From: Rhodopseudomonas palustris
Lineage (GTDB): Bacteria; Pseudomonadota; Alphaproteobacteria; Rhizobiales; Xanthobacteraceae
Assembly (NCBI RefSeq): GCF_007005445.1
Contig: NZ_CP041387.1
Coordinates: 2,542,001-2,606,000 of the forward strand
Reading direction: 5' to 3'
DNA length: 64,000 bases
The notes under the pieces are model-generated. The model was not told the origin of the DNA. It saw only the letters and a list, made by a program, of their open reading frames with translations, and did not search any database. Positions 1 through 12,663 of the stretch are shown here, one piece after another. A program made the translations under genes and the position numbers. Positions within the stretch are counted from its first letter, which is position 1, and each line of letters begins with the position of its first letter.

Positions 1-340
1 TCTTCATGTGGTTCTTCGCCCGCAGCTCGCGCGGCACCGGCCCGAAGATACGGGTACCGATCGGCTCCGACTGATTGTTGATCAGCACGGCGGCGTTGCG
101 GTCGAAACGGATGACGGAGCCGTCCGGGCGCCGGATGTCCTTGCGGACACGGACCACCACGGCCTTCATCACGTCGCCCTTCTTCACCTTGCCCCGCGGA
201 ATCGCTTCCTTGATCGAGACCACAATGACGTCACCCACGGTCGCATACCGGCGCTTGGATCCCCCAATCACCTTGATGCACATGACACGGCGTGCGCCTG
301 AATTGTCGGCCACGTCGAGGTTGGTCTGCATCTGAATCAT
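1..340 (-). CDS. rplN: 50S ribosomal protein L14 (3' end cut by window)
   Basis: L14 is a large-subunit protein at the 30S/50S interface. Starting from the ATG whose complement ends at 340, the translation begins [19 protein letters not shown], the L14 signature, and continues through [12 protein letters not shown] and [17 protein letters not shown]. About 113 of the usual 122 codons are present; the last few lie beyond the left edge. It follows rpsQ in the S10-spc gene order, after a gap of 63 bases. The family assignment is certain; only the C-terminus is unseen. Confidence 0.97.
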   Translation of the reverse strand, partial: MIQMQTNLDVADNSGARRVMCIKVIGGSKRRYATVGDVIVVSIKEAIPRGKVKKGDVMKAVVVRVRKDIRRPDGSVIRFDRNAAVLINNQSEPIGTRIFGPVPRELRAKNHMK

Positions 341-403
341 TGATGCACCTCGTCCTCTCTCTGCTGCGCTATTCGCGCGCTAAACTGATGCGCAAAAGCG
401 CGC

Positions 404-652
404 TTAGGCGGTCTTCTTCGGTTCGCCCCGGACGACGGTCCAGCGCTTCAACTTGGAGATCGGCTTGCTCTCTTCGATCCACACCATGTCGCCCGGCTTG
501 AACTGGTTGTTCTCGTCGTGCGCGTGGTAGTTCTTCGAACGCCGGATGGTCTTCTTGTAGATCGGGTGAGTGAAGCGGCGGTCGACGCGCACCACGATCG
601 TCTTCTCTTGCTTGTCGCTGACGACCACGCCCTGCAGGGTCCTCTTCGGCAT
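404..652 (-). CDS. rpsQ: 30S ribosomal protein S17
   Basis: S17 is a primary 16S rRNA-binding protein of the small-subunit body. The 82-residue product starts [21 protein letters not shown], typical of S17, and carries an OB-fold pattern ([14 protein letters not shown], then [14 protein letters not shown]). Length is normal for the family. It lies 12 bases downstream of rpmC in the S10-spc run and is almost certainly co-transcribed with it. Confidence 0.98.
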   Translation of the reverse strand: MPKRTLQGVVVSDKQEKTIVVRVDRRFTHPIYKKTIRRSKNYHAHDENNQFKPGDMVWIEESKPISKLKRWTVVRGEPKKTA

Positions 653-664
653 GTCTAAAGGTCC

Positions 665-874
665 TTACTTCGTCTTGCCGGCGCGCTTCTGCGCGGCGAT
701 GGTCTTGATGCGGGCGATGTCGCGGCGCGCCTCGCGCAGCCGGGAGGTGTTCTCGAGCTGGCCGGTGGCGCGCTGGAACCGCAGGTTGAAGCGCTCCTTC
801 TTCAGCCCCAGGATCGCGTCGTCCATCTGGTCTTCGCTCATCGCACGGATGTCGGCGGTCTTCATCTCAGCCAT
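665..874 (-). CDS. rpmC: 50S ribosomal protein L29
   Basis: L29 is a small two-helix protein near the polypeptide exit tunnel. The start at 874 gives 69 residues beginning [19 protein letters not shown], with the conserved [24 protein letters not shown] block reduced to family norm length. A longer reading frame runs upstream into rplP, but the 874 start leaves a 5-base gap after rplP and matches known L29 N-termini. Confidence 0.97.
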   Translation of the reverse strand: MAEMKTADIRAMSEDQMDDAILGLKKERFNLRFQRATGQLENTSRLREARRDIARIKTIAAQKRAGKTK

Positions 875-879
875 GACGA

Positions 880-1293
880 TTACTCCGCGATGCGCGCGAC
901 GAAGCGCGTCTTGATCGGCAGCTTGGCGGCGGCCAGGGTGAGCGCCTCGCGGGCGATCTGCTGGTTGACGCCGTCGATCTCGAACATCACACGGCCCGGC
1001 TTGACGCGGGCGACCCACAATTCCGGCGACCCCTTGCCGGAGCCCATGCGGACTTCGGCCGGCTTCTTGGACACCGGAAGATCCGGGAAGATCCGGATCC
1101 AGACGCGGCCCGCACGCTTCATGTGACGGGTCAGCGCACGACGGGCAGCTTCGATCTGGCGCGCAGTGATCCGCTCCGGCTCCATCGCCTTCAGGCCGAA
1201 CTGGCCGAACGCCAGGGTCGCGCCCGAGGACGCCACGCCGTGGATGCGGCCCTTGTGCGCCTTACGGAACTTGGTTCTCTTTGGTTGCATCAT
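880..1293 (-). CDS. rplP: 50S ribosomal protein L16
   Basis: L16 contacts the A-site tRNA region of the large subunit and is needed for late 50S assembly. The 137-residue product starts [19 protein letters not shown] and holds the conserved [20 protein letters not shown], shortened here, and [17 protein letters not shown] segments. The second codon pair MM leaves a two-way choice of start, one codon apart. It sits between rpsC (32-base gap) and rpmC (5-base gap). Confidence 0.98.
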   Translation of the reverse strand: MMQPKRTKFRKAHKGRIHGVASSGATLAFGQFGLKAMEPERITARQIEAARRALTRHMKRAGRVWIRIFPDLPVSKKPAEVRMGSGKGSPELWVARVKPGRVMFEIDGVNQQIAREALTLAAAKLPIKTRFVARIAE

Positions 1294-1325
1294 GGCTTTA
1301 CGCCCTCAATTCGAATTCTGCGCGA

Positions 1326-2033
1326 TCAGGCGGCGTCGCGGCGCGGACGGGACGAACCGCCACCATCGCCTTCGGCCATGCGCTTGTCCTGGGCCATCGG
1401 ATCGTGCTCGAGGATCTCGCCCTTGAAGATCCAGACCTTGACGCCGCAGGTGCCGAAGGTCGTGAACGCGGTCGCGACGCCGTAATCGATGTCGGCGCGC
1501 AGGGTGTGCAGCGGCACGCGACCTTCGCGGTACCACTCCATACGGGCGATTTCGGCACCGCCGAGACGGCCCGAGCAGTTGATCCGGATGCCCTCGGCGC
1601 CGAGACGCATCGCCGACTGCACCGCCCGCTTCATCGCGCGGCGGAACGCGACGCGGCGTTCGAGCTGCTGGGCGATCGACTCGGCGACCAGGGTCGCGTC
1701 GAGCTCGGGCTTACGGATCTCGACGATGTTGATCACCACGTCGGACGAGGTGATGTCGGCGACCTTCTTGCGCAGCTTGTCGATGTCGGCGCCCTTCTTG
1801 CCGATCACCACGCCGGGACGCGCCGAATGAATCGTCACGCGGCACTTCTTGTGCGGACGCTCGATCACGATGCGCGCAACCGCCGCCTGCTTCAGTTCCT
1901 TGTGCAGGATCTCGCGGATCTTGACGTCCTCGTGCAGCAGCTTGCCGTACTCGTTCTTGCCGGCGAACCAACGGGAATCCCACGTCCGGTTGATACCCAG
2001 CCGCAGCCCGATCGGATTGATCTTTTGACCCAT
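1326..2033 (-). CDS. rpsC: 30S ribosomal protein S3
   Basis: S3 forms part of the mRNA entry channel of the small subunit. The 235-residue product starts [26 protein letters not shown]-binding domain is visible around residues 40-110 with its GxxG loop (GKKG, residues 78-81), followed by the S3 C-terminal domain ([21 protein letters not shown]). The C-terminal tail is rich in Gly, Arg and acidic residues, as in other rhizobial S3 proteins. It follows rplV by 22 bases. Confidence 0.98.
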   Translation of the reverse strand: MGQKINPIGLRLGINRTWDSRWFAGKNEYGKLLHEDVKIREILHKELKQAAVARIVIERPHKKCRVTIHSARPGVVIGKKGADIDKLRKKVADITSSDVVINIVEIRKPELDATLVAESIAQQLERRVAFRRAMKRAVQSAMRLGAEGIRINCSGRLGGAEIARMEWYREGRVPLHTLRADIDYGVATAFTTFGTCGVKVWIFKGEILEHDPMAQDKRMAEGDGGGSSRPRRDAA

Positions 2034-2055
2034 CGAAAGTCTCCCGCGCCTTCGC

Positions 2056-2439
2056 TTAAGCGCTTGCTTCTTCGACCTGACGAACGACGATCGTCAGCTG
2101 CGCGAAGGGTTTGAAAATACGGCCCGAGCGACCACGGCCGCGCGGGGTGAAACGCTTCATCACGATGCCCTTGCCGACATGCGCCTCGGAGACGACCAGC
2201 GCGTCGACGTCGAGATCGTGATTGTTCTCGGCGTTGGCGATAGCCGATTCCAGGCACTTCTTCACGTCGACCGCGATCCGCTTGCGCGAAAACGTCAGGT
2301 CGGCGAGCGCCGCGGACGCCTTGCGGCCGCGGATCAGTTGGGCAACCAGGTTCAGCTTCTGCGGAGAGACGCGAAGCATCCTGGCGACAGCCTTGGCCTC
2401 GTTATCGGGCAGGCTGCGTTCGCGCTTGGGTTTGCTCAT
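2056..2439 (-). CDS. rplV: 50S ribosomal protein L22
   Basis: L22 lines the nascent-peptide exit tunnel with its long beta hairpin. The 127-residue product contains the family core [35 protein letters not shown] and the hairpin tip region [16 protein letters not shown], where macrolide-resistance changes occur in other bacteria; no deletion is apparent here. It lies 10 bases after rpsS and 22 before rpsC. Confidence 0.98.
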   Translation of the reverse strand: MSKPKRERSLPDNEAKAVARMLRVSPQKLNLVAQLIRGRKASAALADLTFSRKRIAVDVKKCLESAIANAENNHDLDVDALVVSEAHVGKGIVMKRFTPRGRGRSGRIFKPFAQLTIVVRQVEEASA

Positions 2440-2449
2440 CGTCTCGTCC

Positions 2450-2728
2450 TCAACCCTTCTTCGACTTCTTGTCGCCGGCGTGGCCGTGGAAAGTGCGGGT
2501 CGGCGAGAATTCGCCGAACTTGTGACCCACCATTTCCTCGTTCACCGACACCGGGACGTGCTTCTGGCCGTTGTAGACGCCGAAGGTCAGGCCGACGAAC
2601 TGCGGCAGGATGGTCGAGCGACGGCTCCAGATCTTGATCACGTCGTGACGGCCCGACGCGCGCGCGGCATCGGCCTTCTTCAGCAGCGAGGCCTCGACGA
2701 ACGGGCCCTTCCAGACTGAGCGAACCAT
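2450..2728 (-). CDS. rpsS: 30S ribosomal protein S19
   Basis: S19 is a small-subunit head protein that contacts S13 and the A-site finger. The 92-residue product starts [20 protein letters not shown] and holds [19 protein letters not shown] and [20 protein letters not shown], all S19 hallmarks. Length and position (11 bases after rplB, 10 before rplV) are standard for the S10 operon. Confidence 0.98.
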
Positions 2729-2739
2729 GTCCGGCTTCC

Positions 2740-3576
<837 letters not shown>

Positions 3577-3589
3577 GGTCTGTCCCGCC

Positions 3590-3889
3590 TCACAGTCCGG
3601 TGGTGACGTCGATGCGGTGGCCCTCTTCCAAGGTCACGACCGCACGCTTGACGTCCGACTGCGTGCCGAAGGTGCCGCGGAAGGCCTTGGTCTTGCCCTT
3701 GCGCACCAGCGTGTTCACGCTCTTCACCTTGACGTCGAACAGCTTTTCGACGGCTTCCTTGATTTGCGGCTTGGTCGCGCCGCCTTGCACCTTGAACACG
3801 ACCTTGTTGTGTTCGGACGCCATCGTCGACTTTTCAGTGACGACCGGCGCAACGATCACGTCGTAATGGCGCGGATCGATGGATTTCAT
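3590..3889 (-). CDS. rplW: 50S ribosomal protein L23
   Basis: L23 sits at the tunnel exit and docks trigger factor and SRP. The 99-residue product contains [20 protein letters not shown] and [21 protein letters not shown], both diagnostic. Its start codon overlaps the stop of rplD by 4 bases (ATGA arrangement), which indicates translational coupling with L4. Confidence 0.98.
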   Translation of the reverse strand: MKSIDPRHYDVIVAPVVTEKSTMASEHNKVVFKVQGGATKPQIKEAVEKLFDVKVKSVNTLVRKGKTKAFRGTFGTQSDVKRAVVTLEEGHRIDVTTGL

Positions 3890-4506
3890 TTGAAGCGCGC
3901 CTCCAACGCATCGACCGCCGCCTTGGTCAGCACCAGCTTCTTGCGGCGCAGAATGTCATAGACGTTGATGCCCTGAATCGGCAGCACGTCGATGTTCGGG
4001 ATGTTGCGGGCGGCCGCGGCGAACCCGGTGTTCACCTCGGCGCCGTCGACGATCAGCGCGCTCTCGAGGCCGAGGCCCGAGAAGTGACCGACCAGCGTCT
4101 TGGTCTTGGCGGCTTCGAGCTCGGCCTTGTCGAGCACGATCAGACCGCCGCCCTTGGCCTTGGCCGACAGAGCATGACGCAGCGCCAGGACGCGCACCTT
4201 CTTCGGCAGGTCGATGGCGTGCGAACGCACCACCGGGCCGAAGGCGCGACCGCCGCCACGGAACTGCGGCACGCGCTGCGATCCGTGACGAGCACCGCCG
4301 GTGCCCTTCTGCTTGTACATCTTCTTGCCGGTGCGCCAGACTTCGGCGCGGCCCTTGGCCTTGTGAGTGCCGGCCTGCCGCTTGGCAAGCTGCCAGATCA
4401 CGCAGCGCTGAATGATGTCGGTGCGCGGCTCCAGACCGAAGATCTCGTCGGAGAGCTGGACCGAACCGGCCTCGTTACCCTCGAGGGTGGTGACTTTCAG
4501 TTCCAT
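3886..4506 (-). CDS. rplD: 50S ribosomal protein L4
   Basis: L4 is a 50S assembly protein whose loop reaches into the exit tunnel. In enterobacteria L4 also represses the S10 operon; that role is not shown for this group. The start at 4506 gives 206 residues beginning [21 protein letters not shown] reading frame extends 28 codons further, but that part overlaps rplC and lacks L4 similarity. The tunnel loop ([20 protein letters not shown]) is intact. One base separates it from rplC, and it overlaps rplW by 4 bases. Confidence 0.98.
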   Translation of the reverse strand: MELKVTTLEGNEAGSVQLSDEIFGLEPRTDIIQRCVIWQLAKRQAGTHKAKGRAEVWRTGKKMYKQKGTGGARHGSQRVPQFRGGGRAFGPVVRSHAIDLPKKVRVLALRHALSAKAKGGGLIVLDKAELEAAKTKTLVGHFSGLGLESALIVDGAEVNTGFAAAARNIPNIDVLPIQGINVYDILRRKKLVLTKAAVDALEARFK

Positions 4507-4507
4507 C

Positions 4508-5233
4508 TCACGCACCTTCCTGCTCGGCGGCCGGCGCTTCCGCAGCCGCATCGCCATTGGCGAGCCGGAACTTGCCCGGCTTCGGCGCATCCGCCGGCAG
4601 CGCCTTCTTCACCGCGTCACGCACGCGGATCCAGCCACCCTTGGTGCCGGGCACAGCGCCCTCGACCAGGATCAGCCCGCGCTCGACGTCGGTCTGCACC
4701 ACGCGCAGATTCAGCGTGGTGACGCGATCGACGCCCATGTGGCCCGGCATCTTCTTGTTCTTGAACGTCTTGCCGGGATCCTGACGACCGCCGGTCGAAC
4801 CGATCGAGCGGTGCGACACCGACACGCCGTGGGTGGCGCGCAGACCGCCGAAATTCCAGCGCTTCATACCGCCGGCGAAGCCCTTACCGGTCGAAGTGCC
4901 GGTGACGTCGACGAACTGTCCGACGACGAAGTGATCGGCCTGGATCTCGGCGCCGACCGGGAGCAGCGCATCCTCGGACACGCGGAACTCTTCGACCTTG
5001 CGCTTCGGCTCGACCTTGGCGGCGGCGAACTGGCCGCGCTCGGCCTTCGGCATGTACACGGTCTTGCGCGAGCCGGAACCGACCTGCAGCGCCACGTAGC
5101 CATTCTTCTCTTTGGTGCGGTGGCCCAACACCTGGCAATTGCCAAGCTTCAGCACGGTCACAGGGATATGCTCGCCGGCCTCTGTAAAGACCCGCGTCAT
5201 CCCGACCTTCTGTGCGATCACTCCGGAGCGCAT
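4508..5233 (-). CDS. rplC: 50S ribosomal protein L3
   Basis: L3 initiates 50S assembly and reaches toward the peptidyl transferase centre. The 241-residue product starts [20 protein letters not shown]. The core [20 protein letters not shown] is followed by [20 protein letters not shown], which contains the glutamine that PrmB methylates in other bacteria. The C-terminus has an Ala/Glu-rich tail ([13 protein letters not shown]) longer than in E. coli, as is common in rhizobia. It is 50 bases downstream of rpsJ. Confidence 0.98.
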   Translation of the reverse strand: MRSGVIAQKVGMTRVFTEAGEHIPVTVLKLGNCQVLGHRTKEKNGYVALQVGSGSRKTVYMPKAERGQFAAAKVEPKRKVEEFRVSEDALLPVGAEIQADHFVVGQFVDVTGTSTGKGFAGGMKRWNFGGLRATHGVSVSHRSIGSTGGRQDPGKTFKNKKMPGHMGVDRVTTLNLRVVQTDVERGLILVEGAVPGTKGGWIRVRDAVKKALPADAPKPGKFRLANGDAAAEAPAAEQEGA

Positions 5234-5283
5234 CGGCGTGCTTCCTGTTCTTTCTGTCCGTTCGATAACCGGACGTTACAATC

Positions 5284-5592
5284 TCAGAGCTTGATTTCGA
5301 CGTCGACGCCGGCGGCCAGGTCGAGCTTCATCAGAGCATCGACGGTCTGCGGAGTCGGGTCGACGATGTCGAGCAGGCGCTTGTGGGTGCGCATCTCGAA
5401 CTGCTCGCGGCTCTTCTTGTCGACGTGCGGCGAACGGTTGACGGTGAACTTCTCGATCCGGGTCGGCAGCGGGATCGGCCCGCGCACCTGCGCACCGGTT
5501 CGCTTCGCGGTGTTGACGATCTCGCGGGTCGACGTATCGAGAATCCGATGGTCGAACGCCTTGAGGCGAATGCGAATATTCTGGCCGTTCAT
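5284..5592 (-). CDS. rpsJ: 30S ribosomal protein S10 (also NusE)
   Basis: S10 is a small-subunit head protein and, as NusE, a partner of NusB and NusG in antitermination. The 102-residue product starts [19 protein letters not shown] and holds [22 protein letters not shown], the family signature. It opens the S10 ribosomal gene run, 88 bases downstream of tuf copy 1. That gap carries an imperfect palindrome. Confidence 0.98.
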
Positions 5593-5610
5593 TGCCGTAT
5601 TCTTTCTTTA

Positions 5611-5677
5611 GAGAGCGAGTGGTGAGTGGCGAGCAGCGAATAGTCTCCTATCCGCCGCTCGCTATTCGCTATTCGCG
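5611..5677. repeat. Imperfect palindromic repeat between tuf and rpsJ
   Basis: The 5' arm carries GCGAGTGG, GCGAGCAGCGAATAG and the 3' arm carries CGCTCGCTATTCGCTATTCGC, so transcripts of either strand could fold into a long stem. The same word set (TAGCGAATGGCGAGTAGCG and its complement) recurs in the rpoB-rpoC gap at 32094-32189, so this looks like a dispersed family and not a local structure. It begins just upstream of the rpsJ start and lies within the operon transcript. Confidence 0.7.
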
Positions 5678-5680
5678 TTC

Positions 5681-6871
<1,191 letters not shown>

Positions 6872-6909
6872 TGCTCTCTCCGTTCAGTCGCGGCTCACAC
6901 CGGCGACAA

Positions 6910-8982
6910 TCAGGCAAACTTCTTCTGGACTTCAGCCGACACGTTGGCCGGCGCTTCAGCGTAGTGGTCGAACTGCATGGTGAAGTTCGCCCGGCCCTGG
7001 CTCATCGAGCGCAGGTTGTTGACGTAACCGAACATGTTCATCAGCGGCACCATCGCGTTGATCACGTTGGCATTGCCGCGCATGTCCTGACCCTGGATCT
7101 GGCCACGCCGCGAGTTGAGGTCGCCGATCACCGAGCCGGTGTAGTCTTCCGGCGTCACCACCTCGACCTTCATGATCGGCTCGAGGAGGACCGACTTGCC
7201 CTTCTGCAGCGCTTCGCGGAACGCGGCGCGCGAGGCGATTTCGAACGCCAGCGCCGACGAGTCGACGTCGTGGTACTTACCGTCGACCAGCGTCACCTTG
7301 ACGTCGACGACCGGGAAGCCCGCGACCACGCCCGAAGACAGCACGCTCTCGATGCCCTTTTCGACACCCGGGATGTACTCCTTCGGCACCGCACCGCCGA
7401 CGATCTTCGACTCGAACACGTAGCCGGCGCCCGGCTCGTTCGGCTCGACGACGAAGCTCACCGCCGCGAACTGACCAGTACCGCCGGTCTGCTTCTTGTG
7501 GGTGTAGTCGACTTCGGCCTTCTTGGTGATGCGCTCACGGAACGCCACCTGCGGCGCGCCGATGTTGGCATCGACCTTGTAGGTGCGCTTCAGGATGTCG
7601 ACCTTGATGTCGAGGTGAAGTTCGCCCATGCCCTTCAGGATGGTCTGACCGGACTCGAGGTCGGTCGACACCCGGAACGACGGATCCTCGGCGGCCAGCT
7701 TCGCCAGCGCGACGCCGAGCTTCTCCTGGTCTGCCTTCGACTTCGGCTCGATCGCGATTTCGATCACCGGCTCCGGGAATTCCATCTTTTCGAGGATCAC
7801 CGGGTTGGCGGGATCGCACAGCGTGTCGCCGGTGCGGGCTTCCTTCAGGCCGGCCAGCGCGACGATGTCGCCCGCATAGGCTTCCTTGATGTCTTCGCGG
7901 TTGTTGGCGTGCATCAGCAGCATGCGGCCGATGCGCTCCTTCTTCTCGCGGGTCGAGTTCACCACGCCGGTACCGCTCTGCAGGACGCCAGAGTAGATGC
8001 GGCAGAACGTGATGGTGCCGACGAACGGGTCGTCCATGATCTTGAACGCGAGCAGCGACAGCGGCTCCTTGTCGTCCGCCTTGCGCACGACTTCGTTGCC
8101 CTGATCGTCGGTGCCCTTGATCGCCGGCACGTCGAGCGGCGACGGCAGGTAGTCGACCACGGCGTCGAGCAGCGGCTGCACGCCCTTGTTCTTGAACGCC
8201 GAGCCGCACAGCACCGGATAGAACGCACCGGTCAGCACAGCCTTGCGGATCAGACGCTTCAGGGTCGCCTCGTCCGGCATGGTCCCTTCGAGATAGGCGC
8301 CCATCGCGTCGTCGTCGAGCTCGACGGCGGCTTCGATCATCTTCTCGCGATATTCCTTGGCCTGATCGAGCAGATCCTCGGGAATATCGACGTCCTCGAA
8401 CTTGGCGCCGAGCGATTCATCGTTCCACACCACGGCCTTCATGCGGACCAGATCGATCACGCCCTTGAAGTTGTTCTCCGAGCCGATCGGGAGCTGGATC
8501 GCCACTGGCTTGGCGCCGAGACGGTCGACGATGTCCTGCAGGCACTTGAAGAAGTCAGCGCCGGTCTTGTCCATCTTGTTGGCGAAGACGATGCGCGGAA
8601 CCTTGTACTTGTCGCCCTGGCGCCACACGGTCTCGGTCTGCGGCTCGACGCCCTGGTTGGAGTCGAGAACGCACACCGCACCGTCGAGCACGCGCAGCGA
8701 ACGCTCGACTTCGATGGTGAAGTCGACGTGGCCGGGGGTGTCGATGATGTTCAGACGCTTGCCGTTCCAGAACGCGGTGGTGGCGGCGGACGTGATGGTG
8801 ATGCCCCGCTCCTGCTCCTGCGTCATCCAGTCCATCGTCGCGGCACCTTCGTGCACTTCGCCGATCTTGTGGCTCTTGCCGGTGTAGAACAGGATGCGCT
8901 CGGTCGTCGTGGTCTTGCCGGCATCGATGTGGGCCATGATGCCGAAGTTGCGGTAGTCCTCGATGGCGTGAACGCGGGGCAT
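6910..8982 (-). CDS. fusA: Translation elongation factor G
   Basis: EF-G is the GTPase that drives tRNA-mRNA translocation and, with RRF, ribosome recycling. The 690-residue product shows the P-loop AHIDAGKT at residues 17-24, RGITITSAA (switch I), DTPGHVDF and [10 protein letters not shown], then domains II-V with [14 protein letters not shown] and the RRGQIQG segment near the end. Length is standard. It lies 30 bases after rpsG and 38 before tuf, in the str operon. Confidence 0.99.
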   Translation of the reverse strand: MPRVHAIEDYRNFGIMAHIDAGKTTTTERILFYTGKSHKIGEVHEGAATMDWMTQEQERGITITSAATTAFWNGKRLNIIDTPGHVDFTIEVERSLRVLDGAVCVLDSNQGVEPQTETVWRQGDKYKVPRIVFANKMDKTGADFFKCLQDIVDRLGAKPVAIQLPIGSENNFKGVIDLVRMKAVVWNDESLGAKFEDVDIPEDLLDQAKEYREKMIEAAVELDDDAMGAYLEGTMPDEATLKRLIRKAVLTGAFYPVLCGSAFKNKGVQPLLDAVVDYLPSPLDVPAIKGTDDQGNEVVRKADDKEPLSLLAFKIMDDPFVGTITFCRIYSGVLQSGTGVVNSTREKKERIGRMLLMHANNREDIKEAYAGDIVALAGLKEARTGDTLCDPANPVILEKMEFPEPVIEIAIEPKSKADQEKLGVALAKLAAEDPSFRVSTDLESGQTILKGMGELHLDIKVDILKRTYKVDANIGAPQVAFRERITKKAEVDYTHKKQTGGTGQFAAVSFVVEPNEPGAGYVFESKIVGGAVPKEYIPGVEKGIESVLSSGVVAGFPVVDVKVTLVDGKYHDVDSSALAFEIASRAAFREALQKGKSVLLEPIMKVEVVTPEDYTGSVIGDLNSRRGQIQGQDMRGNANVINAMVPLMNMFGYVNNLRSMSQGRANFTMQFDHYAEAPANVSAEVQKKFA

Positions 8983-9012
8983 GACGTCTTCCTTGATTCC
9001 GTTGCTTCGCCG

Positions 9013-9498
<486 letters not shown>

Positions 9499-9870
9499 TT
9501 ACTTCGGACGCTTCGCGCCGTACTTCGAACGGCGCTGCTTACGGTTCTTGACGCCCTGGGTATCGAGGACGCCGCGGAGGATGTGGTAGCGCACGCCCGG
9601 CAAGTCCTTGACGCGGCCGCCGCGGATCATCACCACCGAGTGCTCCTGCAGGTTGTGACCCTCACCCGGGATGTAACCGATGACCTCGAAGCCGTTGGTC
9701 AGGCGCACCTTGGCAACCTTACGCAGCGCCGAGTTCGGCTTCTTCGGCGTCGTGGTGTAGACGCGGGTGCACACGCCGCGCTTCTGCGGCGACTGCTGCA
9801 GCGCGGGAACCTTCTTGCGCGACTTCTGCACCACGCGCGGATTTGCGATCAGCTGGTTGATCGTCGGCAT
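9499..9870 (-). CDS. rpsL: 30S ribosomal protein S12
   Basis: S12 is the decoding-centre protein that helps proofread codon-anticodon pairing. The start at 9870 gives 123 residues beginning [21 protein letters not shown] reading frame runs 19 codons further upstream, but it lacks S12 similarity. Lys43 and Lys88 carry the usual streptomycin-sensitive residues, and Asp89 is the site that RimO methylthiolates in other bacteria. It is the first gene of the str operon; a promoter-like sequence lies about 410 bases upstream. Confidence 0.98.
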   Translation of the reverse strand: MPTINQLIANPRVVQKSRKKVPALQQSPQKRGVCTRVYTTTPKKPNSALRKVAKVRLTNGFEVIGYIPGEGHNLQEHSVVMIRGGRVKDLPGVRYHILRGVLDTQGVKNRKQRRSKYGAKRPK

Positions 9871-10792
9871 CTTCGCCTTCACCCTCAAGCTTCGCGCGAA
9901 ACCGATCAGTCGGCTTCGCAAATTCATTCGGGGCTACCCGCCCCAGCGGCCGCCCTGCTCGACCGGACCCACGCCCGATCACGCAAAGCGAAATCGCGCC
10001 AGCCACCCATCGCTGAGCGGAAAGCGCTTCCACGCAACAGAGGACCGCAGCAAAGACCGGGCAGCTTCCACTGACCGGCTCCGACCGAGGTCATGCTTCC
10101 AAAACCGTTCCGACGAGAAAGAGCCCCGTAAGAACGCTCAATGTCCTGGCATTGCCTGGCTTATGTCGACAGCGTTTGAGCGACTTGGGTCGAGGGTGGT
10201 GCCCGAAAGTCCTTGAAAGGACGGCCCGGGTTGTCCGTTCCGACGTTGGCGAAGCTCACCGCCTGTCTTGAAGTGGGCGGGTTGTATCGGCGCACTCCCC
10301 CTAAGTCAAGGCAAAACAGCCGCCAGATGACGGTTCGGCGACGACTTTTCGCACTCCATCCGACCGGCATGAAACGCCGATGGAATGGGGCGTTATCGCA
10401 TCGCGGCAGGCTCGCGCAGGGACGCCGATTTCGGACTCCGGGTGGGGTCCGCAGCGGCTCGATCCGGGGTCTGCAGGGCGCGATTCATAGAATCGTCAGG
10501 TGTTGCCCAGGCGATTCCGGCACCGAGTCGGGGGAATCGACCGCTCCCGCCGTCTCGATTCGGCACAAACCGGACCTTCCTGCGCGCCTCGGCGCCCTAC
10601 GGTATTTAAACACCACATCGAGACCGAGACGCATTCGACCAACGACCGCCGCCCGATTCAAGGACGATCGCGTCCCGCGGTCCCGCGATCCACAGATGGC
10701 AGACGATCCCGATTGCCGGCCGCAGCGACGCTGTGGCTTACTGCCGGAGCTGGACGCCGCGATCGGCCGGCCGCAGCAAGAGATGGGATCAG
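9871..10792. other. Long intergenic region upstream of rpsL and of a divergent exported-protein gene
   Basis: This 922-base stretch separates rpsL (minus strand) from the plus-strand gene starting at 10793. Several open frames cross it on both strands, but none has a recognisable product, a good ribosome binding site or consistent codon usage, so I call no gene. The only feature I can support is the promoter-like sequence at 10282-10310 directed toward rpsL. The str-operon mRNA would thus have a leader of roughly 400 bases. Confidence 0.5.
10282..10310 (-). promoter_or_regulatory. Candidate sigma-70 promoter of the str operon
   Basis: On the minus strand the sequence reads TTGACT, then 17 bases, then TACAAC. 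This is a good -35 match, an exact consensus spacer and an acceptable -10. It is directed at rpsL and is the best promoter-like match I found in the 922-base gap. No experimental start site is known from the sequence alone. Confidence 0.5.
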
Positions 10793-11716
10793 ATGGCGAG
10801 TTGGGGGCGAGCTCGGTTGACCCGGCGGCCATGGCATCTCGCGGCCGCCGCCATCGCTGCCGGCGTGTTGCATCTCCTCGCCGCCCCCGCCTTGGCGGCC
10901 GACGCAGATGACGACGACGCGGCGCCCGCGCAGACCTATCCCAATATCTACCTCGATCTCCGCACCACTTACGGCCGCACCCCGGCCGGGGCGCTGTCGA
11001 TCGGCTTTGCGAGCCCGACCATCGCGGTGCTGTCCCGGCTCCGGGAGCTGACGGCGCTGCCGCCGCTGCAGACGCCGACGCTGCCGGCGAGCCAGAGCGT
11101 GGAACTGGACGTGCCACTGACCGTCGACGTCAACGACCGCGTCTCGCTGTATGGCGGCTTCAGCGCCACCACCAGCAACGGCGGATCTGGCTGGAGCGCG
11201 GTCGACATCACCAGTTGGAACGTCGGCGTCCAGGCCGACATCTATCGCCAGGACGGCGGATCGCTGCCGACCTTGACACTACAGACCACCCTCACCCGCT
11301 CGGTGCCGAGCGGACCGCTCGCCACCACCTCGCTCAACACCATCCTGGAGGCGTCCTACGCATTCGACGCCGACGAGACCCGCGGCGTTCTGGCTGGCGT
11401 GCAGTACACCACCACGGCGATCGATGCCGACCGCGCCGCGATCCACCCCAACACGGTCGGCTGGCTCGGGGGCTATTACCAGTGGGACAGCAACTGGAAG
11501 CTGACCGGCCGCGCCGGCCTGCAGTCGTTCGGCGGCGCCGAACTGCTGCGCTTCACCCCGATCGACGCCTTCACCCAGCCGATCCTGCGGATCGACCTCG
11601 ACAAGATGGACGACAACGACAACCGCCTGTACGGCATCACCGCGCAGGTGGCGTGGACGCCGAAGCCGGCCTATCAGCTCACGGTGCGGACGCCGCTGTA
11701 TCTGAGCAGCAAGTGA
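10793..11716 (+). CDS. Exported protein of unknown function, probably outer-membrane beta-barrel
   Basis: I do not recognise a named family. The start at 10793 gives 307 residues with a clear Sec signal peptide (MASWGRARLTRR, a hydrophobic Ala/Leu core, cleavage near ALAADADDDD). The mature part is rich in alternating hydrophobic and polar residues (SVELDVPLTVDVNDRVSLYG, TLTLQTTLTRSV, YGITAQVAWTPKPAYQLTVR), as in transmembrane beta-strands. No terminal phenylalanine is present. Its 3' end overlaps the convergent AraC gene by 38 bases. A degenerate copy of its last 39 codons lies at 13462-13577. An upstream ATG at 10733 is in frame but would bury the signal peptide. Confidence 0.75.
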   Translation: MASWGRARLTRRPWHLAAAAIAAGVLHLLAAPALAADADDDDAAPAQTYPNIYLDLRTTYGRTPAGALSIGFASPTIAVLSRLRELTALPPLQTPTLPASQSVELDVPLTVDVNDRVSLYGGFSATTSNGGSGWSAVDITSWNVGVQADIYRQDGGSLPTLTLQTTLTRSVPSGPLATTSLNTILEASYAFDADETRGVLAGVQYTTTAIDADRAAIHPNTVGWLGGYYQWDSNWKLTGRAGLQSFGGAELLRFTPIDAFTQPILRIDLDKMDDNDNRLYGITAQVAWTPKPAYQLTVRTPLYLSSK

Positions 11717-12527
11717 CTCGGGCGCCGGCATGGCGTTCCGCCATGTAGCGGCCCGGTGACGTGCCGAGCGTCTTGCGGAACATGGTGACGAAGCTCGGCA
11801 CACTCTCGTAACCCAGATCGGCGGCGACCTGCTGGATCGAGGCGCCGCCGGCCAGCCACTGCACCGCGAGCATGACGCCGAGCTGCTGGCGCCAGCGCCC
11901 GAAGCTCATCCCGGTCTCGCGGCTGATCAACCGCCCCAGCGTCCGCTCGCTGAGGCCGGTGCGCTCGGCCCAGCCCTGCAGCGAACCACGATCGGCGGGC
12001 GCGGCCATCATCAGGTCGGCCAACGCGCGCAGCCGCGGATCGGACGGCATCGGCAGATGCAGATCCTCGATCCTGGCAGCCCCGATCTCGTCGAGCAACA
12101 CCGCGATCAGACGCGAAGCCGCTCCGTCCTCGTCGTACAGCAGCGGCAGCCTGGCGGCACGGAACAGCAGTTCGCGCAGCAGCGGCGTCACCGAGACGGT
12201 GCAGCAGCGTTGCGGCAGTCCCACATCGATGCCGGCGGCGACGAACGCAGCATAGCCTTCGAGCCTGCCGGTCGCCGTGATCGCGTGCAGCGTGCCGCCT
12301 GGTATCCAGACCGCGCTGCGCGGCGGCACGATCCACAATCCGCCTTCCACCCGGCAACTCAGTGCACCGCGCTGCACCAGCAGGATCTGCGCCTTGGCAT
12401 GGCAGTGCAGATCGATCTCGAACGAGCCGATCATCTCCGACGCGATGCCATAGGCAACCACCGGGCGCGCGACCTCGTCGGGTTCGATCCAGTCGGCCGC
12501 AGTGGAGCTTTCAGTGAGAAGTGGCAT
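11679..12527 (-). CDS. AraC-family transcriptional regulator
   Basis: The product has an N-terminal cupin-type sensor (SFEIDLHCHAKAQILLVQRG, then WIVPPRSAVWIPGGTLH) and a C-terminal double helix-turn-helix (GSLQGWAERTGLSERTLGRL and QVAADLGYESVPSFVTMFRK, then TSPGRYM), the AraC/XylS arrangement. From the start chosen (MPLLTESS) it has 282 residues; an in-frame ATG five codons upstream is equally possible. It is divergent from the O-methyltransferase at 12664, with a 136-base gap, so that gene is the likeliest target. The effector is unknown. Confidence 0.9.
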   Translation of the reverse strand: MPLLTESSTAADWIEPDEVARPVVAYGIASEMIGSFEIDLHCHAKAQILLVQRGALSCRVEGGLWIVPPRSAVWIPGGTLHAITATGRLEGYAAFVAAGIDVGLPQRCCTVSVTPLLRELLFRAARLPLLYDEDGAASRLIAVLLDEIGAARIEDLHLPMPSDPRLRALADLMMAAPADRGSLQGWAERTGLSERTLGRLISRETGMSFGRWRQQLGVMLAVQWLAGGASIQQVAADLGYESVPSFVTMFRKTLGTSPGRYMAERHAGARVTCCSDTAASAP

Positions 12528-12663
12528 GGTCCGACCTACCATGCCGCTTGGCGCAAATGGATAACAATCTGTCTAAGCTACGTAATGACGCCACCGCAGC
12601 CTCCCTTTACTCACCCGGACAGCCGAGGCCGAACCGGTCTCGGCATGACCGAAAGGGACTTGC

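Noticed and set aside
9928..10792. Several open frames in the gap upstream of rpsL
   Set aside because: They overlap each other in several frames, use unbalanced residues (mainly Arg, Pro and Ala) and have no good start signals.
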